The notes under the pieces: generated by a model
What the model was told of the DNA's origin: nothing
The model's input: only the letters and a program-made list of their open reading frames with translations
The model's database searches: none
In this document: positions 12,580 through 24,450 of the stretch, in pieces
Position numbering within the stretch: the stretch's first letter is position 1
Layout of the letters: every line of letters starts with the position of its first letter
Source: Dipodascopsis uninucleata var. uninucleata
Lineage: Eukaryota > Ascomycota > Lipomycetes > Lipomycetales > Lipomycetaceae
Direction: 5' to 3'
NCBI GenBank assembly: GCA_030568195.1
Contig: JAJLTO010000016.1
Location: 279,948 to 343,947, forward strand
DNA length: 64,000 nucleotides
Translations under genes and position numbers: made by a program

Positions 12580-12930
12580 TCAGAGATTGCCATTTCCTTC
12601 TTTTTTTCGGAGCGTCGCCTCCTGGTCATGTCCTGCGATCATGACACCAATGACTGTTGTGAGATTTACGTAACTTGATTCTGAAAGCCTAATCCTTTCT
12701 CCTCTTGTTAGACGGTGATGCTTGTAGTACTCAGACAGTCCTTGTACTTCAACTACGTGTGTTGAATTTTGACTAATTATCAATGTTAATACGGTCCGTA
12801 TCATTTTCGTGGATATCAGATCTGGCCGAAGCGGATTGACAAACCGACCAAGTATTTTCTTCATGTCAATTTCCTCTTTGCCGGCTTGACAGTGACAATC
12901 ATCCTGTATATTGATTGTTTTAGAAGGCAT
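12580..12930 (-). CDS. Hypothetical protein, 116 aa
   Basis: A single open frame from ATG to TGA or equivalent stop on the minus strand. The peptide is mixed and soluble, with a Cys-His-Cys cluster near the N-terminus (DDCHCQ) and alternating hydrophobic residues in the middle (VLTLIISQ, HVVEVQGL). I recognise no family. It lies alone between the long CK1 upstream region and the MFS gene. It may be a real small gene, one exon of a larger one, or chance. Confidence 0.3.
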   Translation of the reverse strand: MPSKTINIQDDCHCQAGKEEIDMKKILGRFVNPLRPDLISTKMIRTVLTLIISQNSTHVVEVQGLSEYYKHHRLTRGERIRLSESSYVNLTTVIGVMIAGHDQEATLRKKEGNGNL

Positions 12931-14256
12931 AATAAGCCAGTGAGATAGGCAGGAATATCAAAACGGATATATCACAGCGTTGAGATATACATTGTTTATC
13001 ATAGTAATGGTGGGCAAGTTTACACTATTACTCACATGTTAAAAGAGGCATAGTGGGTTAATTTGCTATAGTACTGCATGACTCTAATCTTAAAGAAGTT
13101 TCATTATCTAGATCCAAATGCCATTGTTTGTGATTATTTTATTTGACAGTACTTTAGGTATATTTCAGCTTCATTTCGAAGCTTGCTATTTACTTTAACC
13201 TGTGCCTTACCTAAATGAGCCTCTATATTTTTATGTAGATTACTTAGGCGTACTATATAACAGAACTTTATATGCCAATTAAACAACCCTCAAGATGATT
13301 ACGGAGTGTAAATTTCGAAAATAGGAAACTGTCTCTCAGCTCAGAAACGTAGTGTCGCAAAGTATTCAAGAACCCGCAATTATGTCTGAACATGATCCTA
13401 CATATACAAATGTGGGGCTATCATTGCTATTTTCCTAATAGTTCATATGCAAGGATTATTCAGAAAAGTCTTTGCTACGAGTGAATACAACGGACTACGA
13501 ATTATAGTATACTGTAAGTATATACGCATTCGTACCAAGGAGGTTGAGCAATGGATATAAAGAAAAATTTGAACTTGCAATATGCTCGGCGGGCGAATGT
13601 GAAGCGGACATTAGAAAAAAGGAAGTAAATACAGATAGAAGGATATATATTATTGACCTAGTTAAATGCAAATAGCTTTACCTCTCTTGTTGCGCAGTTT
13701 CGGTTCACGGTTTTGTAACACAAGATTTTCAGCAGATATAAATCGTACATACAAAATGGGCTTTGAACAGATGAAGAAACGTTGCAAAGTATGTTTTAAC
13801 AAAATTTGACAGATACTTATACATCCTGAGGATACTATGTACATTTGCTTTCCACATATATATATCGCGGCTTTGATCATGTGGCCTTTAGCAATACTAT
13901 TGACCATCACTTACTAATATCAGCATCATCGAAAAAGAAGCTATACCGCACGAAGTTGTCTCTTGATTATCGGTGTCAGAAACTACGTAGAGAACAATAT
14001 TTCTTGGTACTGGTATTTGTTTATACCACTACGTCATGAGTGCAAATGGTCGTACATATGTGGAATAGGTTATATTAATAACAAAATCTCTTAAACAATG
14101 CGGAGAGCAACTGGTTTTCTAAGGCCTGCATCCTGATGCCTATCCCATAAGAAATATTAATATTGCTCCGACGAACGTAAATATTGCAAAACAAAACTTA
14201 TCGAATGAAAGAAATTAACTGCAAATAAACTAAATAGAATTTATGTTATATATAAT
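12931..14256. other. AT-rich intergenic region
   Basis: About 1.3 kb upstream of the small orphan and downstream of the MFS gene. Two short overlapping frames near 13660-14040 look like chance. No RNA gene or repeat is recognised. Confidence 0.45.
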
Positions 14257-15906
14257 TTATACCTGTTTCTCAGGATGAACAGCATTTTCAACAACTTCGT
14301 CCTCTGGCGCATAAGCGTACTTAGAGTAAGTTCGGATCTTAGCGCCATAGAGGTAAAATAGATATGGAATTGCACAGCATGCCAAAGAAATAAATGCTAG
14401 GAGAGAGCTCGCCCATTGATTACCAAGCCGATGATACATTTGAATGGTGAAAAGAGGAACCGCGGCACCCCAAAGAGATCTGAGGAAGGTTTTCGCAGCC
14501 AACGCCGATGCAGCGTAGTGCTGATACGAGTCAACAAGATAATTGTTCGCGGCATTATATAACAAGCAGAAACCGATACCACATGGCAAACCAGCCAGGC
14601 AAGGTCCAACCCAGGTAAGAGATGGGTACGAAGTCCATGCGAAAATGAATAATCCCACTGGAATAAACCAACAAGAGATCATCATGGGAATCAATCGCAC
14701 TTCGGCAGGTGGCCGACCATTGTATTTATTGCTAAGTTTCATATAGTGTCTATTGACAAGAGGCGAAATTAATGCTGCAATAACGACACCAGCTGCGATA
14801 GGAATAAACATCAGACCAGTGATTCCAAAACTATATCCCTTGTCCTCTACAAATACAACGGGATAAGCGAAGAAAAACATATATAAGAGGCCATATATCA
14901 CCGACATGTAAATAGCAATTAAGAAAACGATAAGCTCACGGAAAAGCAGCACTAAAGGACGAGTGATACTGGATTTTATCATTTGGAGAATTGGCCGTTT
15001 ATGTCTCTCCATTTCGGTAACATAAGAATCATCACCTGTTTCTTTTCTCAACTTCTTGGCACGTCGCTTAAGAATCTCTGGAGCGTAAGTTTCAGGGATC
15101 GTGAAAACAATTAAAGCGTAGATCACGCCCGTGAAAATCAAGAGAACATAATAGATCCAACGCCAGCTCACGCTATCTCCAATAAAGCCACCAACAATAG
15201 GTCCTATACATGGTCCAAGGAAAGGAGCAGCAGAAAAAGTTGCCATTGCTACACCACGCTCTTCGTCTCTCCACATATCGGCCAAGGTGCCACCAACTAG
15301 GGTCATTGGTGCGGAAAATGCAATTCCATCAATAAGTCGAGCAACTAACAAGGTAGCTATATTCTGGGCCACGGCACACGGTACTATGAAAACAAGAGCA
15401 AATCCCGTGGTTACAAGATAGACAATTTGTCTTCCCCACAACTCAGATGCAGGCGCAAAGGCAAGAGGTCCAACGCCAAATCCAACGACAAAAAGCGTTA
15501 CTGTGAGAATTGCAACTTCTGTTGAGACATTGAACTGTTCTACAACACCATCAAGATCGCCAGTCACAATGGCAGAACCTAGTGCAACGTCAAAACATAA
15601 CACGGCTACCACCATTGTACAATACCATTTATATGCCTTTGACCAATTTTTTGGGTTTTCAGGATCGTCGGGCTTGAATGTAACTAATTTGTACCCATCT
15701 TCGCCTGTAATATACCCTGTATCGTGAGAAGAAACGAACTCAGTTAGATCAGCATTCGACTCTACAGCATTGATAGGATAGTTGGCTGCGTCAATAGGGG
15801 TGATATGCTGGTCTGCTGAGTGAAGATATGGCTGATGAGTGCGAGTAGCATCAATAGATGCACCAGTGTGCGACGAAAGCGTACTAACTCTTCTGTTATC
15901 AGACAT
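14257..15906 (-). CDS. MFS drug/polyamine H+ antiporter, DHA1 type
   Basis: A single exon of 549 aa. The first 75 residues are cytosolic and polar. The motif [12 protein letters not shown], typical just before TM1 of the fungal DHA1 group, follows. Twelve membrane segments are apparent. The loop after TM2 reads [19 protein letters not shown], the usual DHA1 motif A region, and [20 protein letters not shown] marks TM5-TM6. A charged central loop ([17 protein letters not shown]) separates the halves. This group includes Tpo, Flr1 and S. pombe Caf5 exporters of drugs, caffeine or polyamines, at the plasma membrane or vacuole. The substrate cannot be told from sequence alone. No intron is evident. 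Confidence 0.88.
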   Translation of the reverse strand: MSDNRRVSTLSSHTGASIDATRTHQPYLHSADQHITPIDAANYPINAVESNADLTEFVSSHDTGYITGEDGYKLVTFKPDDPENPKNWSKAYKWYCTMVVAVLCFDVALGSAIVTGDLDGVVEQFNVSTEVAILTVTLFVVGFGVGPLAFAPASELWGRQIVYLVTTGFALVFIVPCAVAQNIATLLVARLIDGIAFSAPMTLVGGTLADMWRDEERGVAMATFSAAPFLGPCIGPIVGGFIGDSVSWRWIYYVLLIFTGVIYALIVFTIPETYAPEILKRRAKKLRKETGDDSYVTEMERHKRPILQMIKSSITRPLVLLFRELIVFLIAIYMSVIYGLLYMFFFAYPVVFVEDKGYSFGITGLMFIPIAAGVVIAALISPLVNRHYMKLSNKYNGRPPAEVRLIPMMISCWFIPVGLFIFAWTSYPSLTWVGPCLAGLPCGIGFCLLYNAANNYLVDSYQHYAASALAAKTFLRSLWGAAVPLFTIQMYHRLGNQWASSLLAFISLACCAIPYLFYLYGAKIRTYSKYAYAPEDEVVENAVHPEKQV

Positions 15907-17519
15907 TAAATTAATTATATCAGGAAGAGAATATTATAACAATATAGTGAGGAAAATGTAATATATAGACTAATAGTTAAGGTGGAAGACAAATACTCTA
16001 GAATAATTGTGTCGAATATGTAGATTAAATATTATCTCTGGTATATGAATGAAGAGTAGAGATCATTAGCTGCCTATTCATGGACTCTTCTATCAACAGA
16101 AGTGGGATTAAACTGACATTCTACAGATATATATATATATATATATCTTCCTATACTTTTATTACGTATATATTCCAGTGCGTTTGGAAACGTCGATCAA
16201 ATTCTACATCTATGAATTGTTCAAAACGTTGGCTAATCGGCATCTTAAATGAGTGACTGGGAAAGACAATGCCAAAGTTTTAACTTAACCTTTCCCTCAC
16301 TAGTCATTTACAAAGAAATTTCATTGTACTTCTCGTCCCAAATAACTATATTATACGCGAGGCCGATATTCCGTACTATAGTCAGATTATTTGCCGGAGT
16401 TTGGATGATACAATACCGTGCTATGGCTATACGGCTGAATACGAATGCATGGTCAACAATGAAGAAGACGCCACTTTAAGTCATACGAAGATGCTTACAA
16501 TAATTAAGCACTTAATCTGAAATCCGCTATATAGTACAAGTTTAGCAGATCCGCTCGCTGCAAGACGTCTAGTATTGTCGATAGTATTCATTCTTTACTC
16601 TCATCATGCACAGATATGGAAGCTCACTCAAAGAGAATTTTTTAACCAACCTGAAATATACAAATAAAATTACAATCTTCTCTATCAGCAAGTCGCCTAT
16701 GAATAGAGAATTGGCCGTAATATTTTTACTCCATAAAATATAGTCTCATGTATATAAACAACAGATATATATATTTTAGAGTATATTTTTGGACAAACGA
16801 ACATTTGTTTGTCTTGCTCGGCAGATCGGCAACTATTGTCGGTATTTGGAGATCCGTAAATTACATAATATTTACATATACATTTACTAATAACTTTACT
16901 TATCGACTTTCTACTAAAGCGTCTATGAACAATAAAATCTCCGCATTTAAGCTAAATATCCATACTATGTTCTTGTTTGTAGATTACGTCAATCCTATTC
17001 TCTCATATAGACCTCCTGTGTAGCTAAAATTGTAACAATCATTGTGTTAGAAGCTAATTTCTATTTATGATTCTAATCCGTATATGCATATCTAAACATA
17101 TATAGAATAAATATATATAGTAGATATAATTATGTAAGAATGTAGTATTTCTTACACAATAATACTATTCAACTGCGATGTCATTAATAAATATAATGCA
17201 AAAAAAACAAAATCTGATATCCAATCCTTTAATTATATATATCCTTTCCAATAATAATATTTAATATTCAAGAGCACAGTAATAACCCTTAACCTAAATA
17301 ATCTTTCAAAAACAACCTAATACATATGACATAAAATATAACCAAAACCAAGCCCTTATAAACTTCCCAGCGCAATATGAGTGACCTATGAAAGACGTAT
17401 ACTTTCAAAAGTCTTCACGTAAACAAATAAACTTGCTTTTTACATTTCGCAAAAAAATGAAACAAAATCGTTAAATAATCAAAAAAGATATAAAATATGA
17501 GATATATACGACGAAAAAA
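15907..17519. other. Intergenic, MFS promoter side and ECL1-family 3' side
   Basis: About 1.6 kb, AT-rich, with a pure AT dinucleotide run listed separately. Frames of 76 and 91 codons on the plus strand have no family features and are not accepted. Confidence 0.45.
16127..16146. repeat. (AT)10 microsatellite
   Basis: Twenty bases of uninterrupted AT dinucleotide upstream of the MFS transporter. It is likely to vary in length between isolates. Confidence 0.9.
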
Positions 17520-18239
17520 TCATATAGAAAGTACAGGAGTAAGTGACGATCTATTCACAGGTTGCGCAACAGCGTTGATACTAGAATTAGCTGGGGCCAC
17601 GTTTGACTGATTAAGCAAAGTAGTAACATTTGATCTTAATGTGCTAGATGTTGAACGATACTGATACTGGCTAGGCTGTTGTTGATTTAATTTGTTTGGT
17701 GACATAGACGAAATAGATCTAGGAATAATATACTGATTATTCGTCGGTGACTTGGCATCTGCAAAGGAATCTGTTGTTGAGTTTACACCATTACCATTAA
17801 AATTGGAATATGCGGATAAAGGCGAATAGTATAGTGCATCAGAAGTATTGTAAGAGTAATCCGGAGTCATTCGCACCTGAATCACAGAGGATCGTCGTTG
17901 GCTTTGCATAGAGCTGAAAGCGTAGTTGCTATTGCTATTATTCAACGACTCACTAAGTTGTGAATAAAACCGCGATGTATTTGGTAGAGAATGATGTCGA
18001 CTTTCCCTTTCATCCAAAGTGGCACCCAGATCTTCGACGTGATTTTGATCTCGGAAAAAATCGTGTAATTGACTATTGCTACCGTATAATCGCAATAATA
18101 CTTGATGGTCCAGTCCATCAACAGATAACCGAGAAGCTTGCGACCGTCGCTTATCCTCTTCTCTGCATGCTTCAGAGCAATATATAGTACCAGTGGCACA
18201 TACCTTTTCGCATACAAAGCAATAATCTTCAACCCACAT
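17520..18239 (-). CDS. ECL1-family zinc-binding protein (life-span regulator type)
   Basis: One exon of 239 aa from the ATG at 18239; the longer frame upstream begins only with TTG. The N-terminus has a Cys pattern, C7-x2-C10 then C21-x3-C25, within MWVEDYCFVCEKVC and YCSEACREEDKRR. That matches the small ECL1 family (S. pombe Ecl1-3, budding yeast YGR146C), which extends chronological life span and responds to zinc and sulphur supply. The remaining 200 residues are Ser-, Asn- and Gln-rich and probably disordered, so this is much longer than the S. pombe proteins, whose length is near 80 aa. The family call rests only on the N-terminal 35 residues. Confidence 0.7.
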   Translation of the reverse strand: MWVEDYCFVCEKVCATGTIYCSEACREEDKRRSQASRLSVDGLDHQVLLRLYGSNSQLHDFFRDQNHVEDLGATLDERESRHHSLPNTSRFYSQLSESLNNSNSNYAFSSMQSQRRSSVIQVRMTPDYSYNTSDALYYSPLSAYSNFNGNGVNSTTDSFADAKSPTNNQYIIPRSISSMSPNKLNQQQPSQYQYRSTSSTLRSNVTTLLNQSNVAPANSSINAVAQPVNRSSLTPVLSI

Positions 18240-18380
18240 TTTTGATCTTGAAAGTATTTGATTCAATCCTCTATATATAAATACGAATTAAGTATGTATG
18301 TATGTAGCGTTACTGAAGAATCTAATAAATAAGCAATTTTCCAGATGAGAGATTCAACATAAACATAGACATATATATAT

Positions 18381-18405
18381 GTCTGTCTGTGTCTGTGTGT
18401 CTGTC
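18381..18405. repeat. TG/CTGT-rich simple repeat
   Basis: Imperfect run of GTCTGT and GTGTGT units directly after an AT run, upstream of the ECL1-family gene. Confidence 0.75.
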
Positions 18406-19780
18406 GTAAAAAGAAATTGTTGCACAGATCAAAGGGAAAAAACTTTCTTGATGAGTAATAACCGAAATGGAAAAAATTTGGACTATATTATTATAAAATT
18501 CGCCGTGTCAAGATATTGTTTTCAAAAACCAAATAAAAAATTTTCAGAGTATATTAGGTGAAATTGCCCTAAGATTTATACGAATGAGATGCTAAAGGTG
18601 CAATATGGTGTAGCTGAGATGACCGGCCGATCCTTTGCAGCAAGGTAGAATGCTGCTGAATTTCGAAACGTGTCTGATTCAGTAATGAGTGAGTAAAAGT
18701 CCCAAATTTTAAATATAAAATAACCACGAGTCAGTGTCACAAAATATGACACAATATTCTCTAATGGCCGCGTATTGAAATTAAACTTTTAATGCACCTT
18801 GGTAGATGATATTGACAATAATCGCGATTGCAACGTGCTTACGCTTAGCTCTGACAATGAACAAGAGAATGTACTTCCGTAGGAAAAATTGTCGATGACT
18901 ATGGTTGAACAATATGAACAAATTATTAGACAAGATCTTGGAAGTGATCCAAAAACTCAAGTGGATTTATGATGAACTGTGATACCAAGACCAAGTCTAG
19001 CTTCCATACAATTAATGCAAAAAGCAATGAAGAACACTCAATATATCATCAATGGCATCAGTTAATGTTGAAATATGGAAAAGTATTAGCTTTAAGGCAA
19101 GATATTATATGAAGTCAATAGATGAAGAAGATGAGATAAAAAGAGTTGTGGAAGCAACTGGTAAAGCGACATGAAAATTGAAGGATACCTTGTTCTTCTA
19201 TATATATGTTCAACAGATAATAATTTTAAATCAGAACCTGATCACGTACAGGAAAGTAAAATGCTATTTTCCCTCTGCTTTTGTTACTTATTAAAATATT
19301 TACTTAATTTTCAATTTCATAGTGGTTGGCTGACACTTTTAAATTTGGCTCTTCTTCATTCAGGTTTGATAACAAGAAAAAAATAGCAAGCCTATATACC
19401 ATAAAAAGAAAGTAAATGTCTGAGCTCATACTTTTCTTGAGCCTATGATAAAGAAAACCATACTCTAGGAATCTGAGCAGATGTAAGATCAAAAGCTCAC
19501 AAGCTCTCAGGTAGCCTATTCATTTCCACTATCAATAAGTTAAAAAAAATACGGCAAATGCCTTTTACAATTTAGCATGTTCAAAATACTAAAGTTCTGG
19601 TTGAAAAAAGATAATATGGTAATAATAATAGATTACGACTAGCCTCTACAGTTTGTGTGTTGAGATGTATAGACTAGAACGCACCGTATCATTGGTTTTT
19701 TGTTATTTAGAAATTGCTTTTTCCTCCATGACCTGCATCCACAGTGGAGTAGCTCTAAGAAATTACTCCAAGCATTCTAG

Positions 19781-19954
19781 TTAAAGAAAGTCAATATTCG
19801 GATTGTAGTGATCACCATAGCGGCTACACGCGCTTCACTACAGGACGGAATAAGCCTATTAGGAGAGGAACTGAACGGTCCAGTTTTGGGTACCAGATAT
19901 AATTTTGCAGACCTTGGAGGCGCATATTTATCGCCCAAAATGAGCTTATGGTAA
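19781..19954 (+). pseudogene. Exon-like open segment, unknown
   Basis: A 57-codon open stretch follows a possible acceptor (TTCTAG) and ends at TAA overlapping a GTAAGC donor-like site at 19951. The peptide includes GEELNGPVLGTRYNFADLGG, which reads like a folded protein. A second open phrase follows an acceptor-like TTGTAG near 20010 but in a phase that does not join. It may be a decayed gene, an unrecognised multi-exon gene, or chance. Confidence 0.2.
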
Positions 19955-22219
19955 GCTAGACTACAACCATAAGTCTAGAAAGCCGTCACTCACTACCGCT
20001 CCGTCTTGTAGCCAATATTGCGAATATTTTAGAGGATAAAGGAACTACAAAGCTAACACCGTTTCGATCGTCAATTGATCTTTCTTCTCTCTGCTTAAAT
20101 TTTCTGGGAGTCTATATTAGTTCAAATTAGAAAACTATCTACTGTATATCCTAAATACCTTGGGAGTGGCAGATAGTTCATGGTGGTATGATTAGCAGGT
20201 CCATCAACTCACACTGCTAACAATAACGTCATTTTTTTCTCATCCACTGGGACATAACCCAGCGTCACGGACCAGAAGTTTGGGTCAGTCCCTGTTATTT
20301 TGATCTGGCTCAAATATCGGAACCCGGAGACTATGTACTCAGTTCCTGAGTTGCGTTTTACGGTATACCATACAGTCCTCTCCAAGTCATATGAACATTC
20401 GAATTTTAACGATATAATCCAGAAGCGACTAACCAGTGTCTCAGGATCAAATTTATTTGTAACCTGTCAAATAAGTTATTCGAATATCCAGATAAGTATA
20501 ATTTCTATGCCATATCCATCGGAGACTTAGCAGCTAGCACTATGACTGCTCGCTTTAAGCATATGCGCGAAGGTACTGATTACAACTCCTGCTCAAAACA
20601 AGGTTTATAGACGAAATTATGTTTAGTAAAAGTTTGAGCATAGTCAAGATAAAGTATGGTTTACAGCACTAAAAAAAGAGAACTGATCGATCGTTCTAGT
20701 ACTATGGTCTTGTTTTTTGGTCCAGTCCTTGGGAGATATTGTGCATGCAGGTGGGCTACTAGCAAATCTCCTCACTCTATGCGTAAAGGGACTTTCTCTC
20801 AATAGGCTCTAATTGCGTGGCTCTAATTGCATGGGCTTACTAGCTTCTCATCGCACAATAATGGATCGAGAACTCATGCAACTCGAGAAAAGTGATTAAA
20901 TTAAATAATCTAATATGAGTTCTAAAGAGCTGTCTCTCTATAGAAACAAATTATAAATCCTGAAGTAAACGCAGAAGTGTATAGCTTCCGGTCAGACGAA
21001 GTGAGATAAACGCAGAGGACAAGAGCAATCGCAAGTGAAGCTACCTGTAGCCGCTCTTACGACTTTGCCTTTTCTGTACTTTTTAGTTGAGTTCAAATTG
21101 AATCCTTATGTATTCACTAAACTTGTCTCTAAACTCGCTTTAAACATTTTGGGCTCATAAAGATCTCCGTGCCGGCCGCACTGGCAAAGAAGTAGCGTTT
21201 TATTAGGGCAGCAACAATACCGCGAATAACCCTCTCAGTTGATAAAACTCATAACTACCAAAGCGTAGTATCTTCTATTCTATACGTCGATAAATAATAA
21301 GGCATCAGTAAAATAACAGCTTAAAATATTTTTTTTATCTTCGAAGAATTTTCTGTAGCGCGCTGATACCGTGTACGAAATAGGCTCGCATGCTATTTGT
21401 GACCAAGCTTATGTGTGCAATAATTGCTCCAATTGACTCCATTGCGCTCAGCAACCCCCCAAATGTCTGTTTCTTCTAACACGAGACTCGTTAAGGACGA
21501 TCTATAATAGCATGCCCATGTGATATTAAGTTCTATATTTAATTAGATTTTGGGCTGTGGTTTTAGCGGAGACTCCCATGGAATCCAAAAATATAATATT
21601 CGTTAGTGGAAGTATCGCACTCTATCGAGAGCTCTAAGGTCGAAGAAATCGACTGTTGGACGGCACGGCCAAGGGACTGATTCGTAGTAAAACTGGGAGC
21701 CAGACCAGAAATGAACGCGAAAGGAAATGAGGAATGTGCCTGAAACCATATCAAAATTTGAACCGCGGTATTCTTTCCGTCGAAACCAAACATTTCCAGC
21801 GAGCCAGTTTCCTCTACTGATAAATATTCTCTTTTTGTATTTTGTCTCGCTCTCATTTCTCTCACCAAGTCCTTCCTTTCTTTTTTGACTCTTTTCTTTT
21901 TTTCTTATTCTTTGGTTTCCTATACCCAAGTTTTCTCTCATCCAAAGTTATGTCTAATAGATCGAGCTGTCGCATCCTTTAGTGGTACCGCTTCTAGATC
22001 TTACTGCCCAAACTGCTTGGGCTTGAAATAATTTCTGGCAAGGGCAAATGAAAACGAGCCACAAATGTTATTTTCTGACTTACGGCTCACTTCGTGAAAA
22101 GTGAGATGAAGACTTGTCTACTTAGAAGAATACGCCCTAATTGTATGTTTCATGGTACTATGAGACTAAGATGAGATGTATGCCATTCAGGTGGAATATT
22201 TAATTATTCTCAATGAAAC

Positions 22220-22241
22220 GGCCACGCGAGACTGCGTGGCC
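22220..22241. other. Perfect 8-bp stem hairpin
   Basis: GGCCACGC and its complement GCGTGGCC flank a 6-base loop GAGACT. It is unusually GC-rich for the local background. No poly-T tail follows directly, and no known RNA family is recognised. Confidence 0.6.
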
Positions 22242-22993
22242 AGATCTTTAGCATCGCAAAAAAGATACCTTAACGTTTATCGCTCTTAGTTGCAGAGGAC
22301 AGGTTAGCAAGATTCTCTCTTGTCTGGCTCAATATGTATATTCATCTGAACTCTACTATGCTATGTGAGCTGATCCCCTGTAAAGGAATAGCAGATCAAG
22401 TCTAGGTTCTGAGTTTACCATGAACATGATCAGAATTATCCATCTCCTACATCGTTGCCATCCTGTTCACAACCAGGCACCATCTCTAGTTTACTCTTCT
22501 TAAGGTGCTAAGGTAATAATTATTTTATTATTACATAGTGTTACAAATTTATATTTCAGTACTCGTATTATTTGAAGTGCTATATCCTTCATTCTGAAGC
22601 GCATGAGGAAGAATACGAATGCTTAGCAAGTACCAAGAATAAACATAATAAAATAGAAATAATAATAAAGATAAAATAAAATGAACAGCTGATTTAAAGG
22701 ACTGAAAAACTGTAGAGTAACAATAAAATCTCATGATTAAAAAAAATAAAATATACAACAGCTTTCACTGACTATTATAAGAATTACACCTATTAAGACA
22801 CTGAGGATCGATTTAGAAATTTCGAGTAGAGAACAATATTACCTCCAAAAAGGTTCCCATAGAATAGGCGATTAAGACAGTCGAAGACGTTGAAGTTCGT
22901 TATCAACAATGCTCATAACAAAAATAGTCGCTGCATCATATAGGGTCTTTTTTCGTTTAAATATCATTCATATCTCCAATTTTAATTTACTCT

Positions 22994-23657
22994 TCATTTC
23001 TTCTTTTTATCGACTTTGAGAAGAGCTTTGTTAATATGTGGCAAAACACCACCAAAAGCGATAGTAGCCTTAATTAGCGTATCTAACTCTTCATCACCAC
23101 GAATAGCTAATTGCAAGTGCCGTGGAGTAATTCGCTTAACCTTAAGATCCTTAGCAGCATTTCCTGCAAGTTCGAGAACTTCAGCTGTCAAATACTCTAG
23201 AACTGCGGTAACATAAACGGCCGCCTTCGCACCAACTCGCATCTTGTTCTGAGTATTAGTCTTCAGAAATCTCTTAACTCGACCACATGGGAACTAAAAT
23301 TCCTTTTTGTTAGAGTTCAATCATTAGAATTTACATTTATTATGTGAATGCATTTCGTTCCCTAGTATTTGCCTCTGTCTTCTAAATCATTTACGCAATA
23401 GTATATTGCTGAACTCAACCTCAGAAGACGCGTTCGTTCAATAATATTATTCTAATAAGATGTACTATTCAACCTCACAATAAAAACGAAGCATATAAAC
23501 AAGATGAAAAAAGGAAAAATACTGTATTTTGTTCTAGCTTTATGATAATCGAAGAACATCTTACCTGTAATCCTGCGCGAGCAGAATGAGAAATCTGTGA
23601 TCTACCATCCTTTGGGCCCGCCTTTCCGCCGTGTGATTTTCCTTTTCCACCAGACAT
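22994..23657 (-). CDS. HTZ1: Histone variant H2A.Z
   Basis: Exons 23565-23657 and 22994-23293 join in phase after AGLQ to [10 protein letters not shown], giving 130 aa. The core is typical: [20 protein letters not shown], then [21 protein letters not shown]2A.Z features are visible, including [18 protein letters not shown] and the acidic-patch extension, in place of the canonical H2A LLGGVTIAQGG. The N-terminus is Gly- and Lys-rich, a target for acetylation. H2A.Z replaces H2A near promoters through the SWR1 complex. The intron is 271 bp, long for this window. The name follows budding yeast. Confidence 0.96.
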
Positions 23658-24450
23658 TACTAAAAGCTACTAAAGAACTTCACGTATTTTCTAAAAAGGA
23701 ATAAACTAGAAAATTTCTATGGTAGTTGTCTTGTATTTCCACTTCGAAAGCAAAAAATTTTAGAGAAAGGAAAAGAAAAAGAGAGCGGGATTTTTACGCG
23801 ACTTGGGAATATGATGATTATGTTTGATTTGATGATGACTTACATCAATTTTGTTAATACATTATTAATAATGAATATTTCATCAAAACAAACTCCAAAA
23901 TTAATAAAAAAGATATAAACAAAACTCACGTGATATATATGTTAGAAATTATATATTACTAATCATTGACCTGTAAATAAATAATATATAAGCGTCTTAC
24001 TTTTTAAGCGCACAATAGCTGATTATAAAGTACTTTGCATTGGCTGGTATATAATCAGGACGATAGACAATAATCTTACACATTTATGGTCTGCTAAGAA
24101 GATCATTAATAAAATATACATTTTTTTGTCGAATTTATCAACAGTTATTCTACATGAGAAGAGATGAAGGTACAATTATGAAATTATATCAAAAATACAA
24201 ACAATATTACAAGCTAGTTATATTAAAATCATATGCAATGATATACTAGTCTTGAATAACAACAATATTAACAAGTTAAGATCAATTGATAGCTATTTAC
24301 TGATGTCCTATGTTGAATAACAAGCATTACTGTTCTATTCAGTAAAATTTGCCTAGCACCAACAAGTTTGAGCTCTAATATGATAGCTCTTGATATAAAT
24401 TATGAACTTTTTAAACGGGACTATCAATGTTAATTTTGTGCACAAATTCA
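23658..24450. other. Intergenic between HSP60 end and H2A.Z start
   Basis: Very AT-rich spacer holding the H2A.Z promoter on its left and the HSP60 3' end on its right. No RNA gene or ORF of note. Confidence 0.5.

Larger units (their letters stand above)
18240..22993. other. Gene-poor 4.7-kb stretch
   Basis: No confident gene is seen. The segment is more mixed in composition than other spacers and has exon-like open pieces (see 19781-19954), a short duplicated phrase near 20810-20840 (CTCTAATTGC twice) and a strong hairpin at 22220-22241. It could hold decayed genes or transposons, or non-coding RNA. The 101-112 codon frames at 21563-21941 on the minus strand overlap one another and look spurious. 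Confidence 0.4.

Noticed and set aside
20251-20349. Open phrase RHGPEVWVSP resembling a cytochrome P450 segment
   Set aside because: Ends at a stop, has no heme-binding Cys motif or P450 helices nearby, and the similarity is too short.
21563-21941. Overlapping 101- and 112-codon minus-strand frames
   Set aside because: Two overlapping frames of similar length, both basic and low in structure, with no splice or family support.
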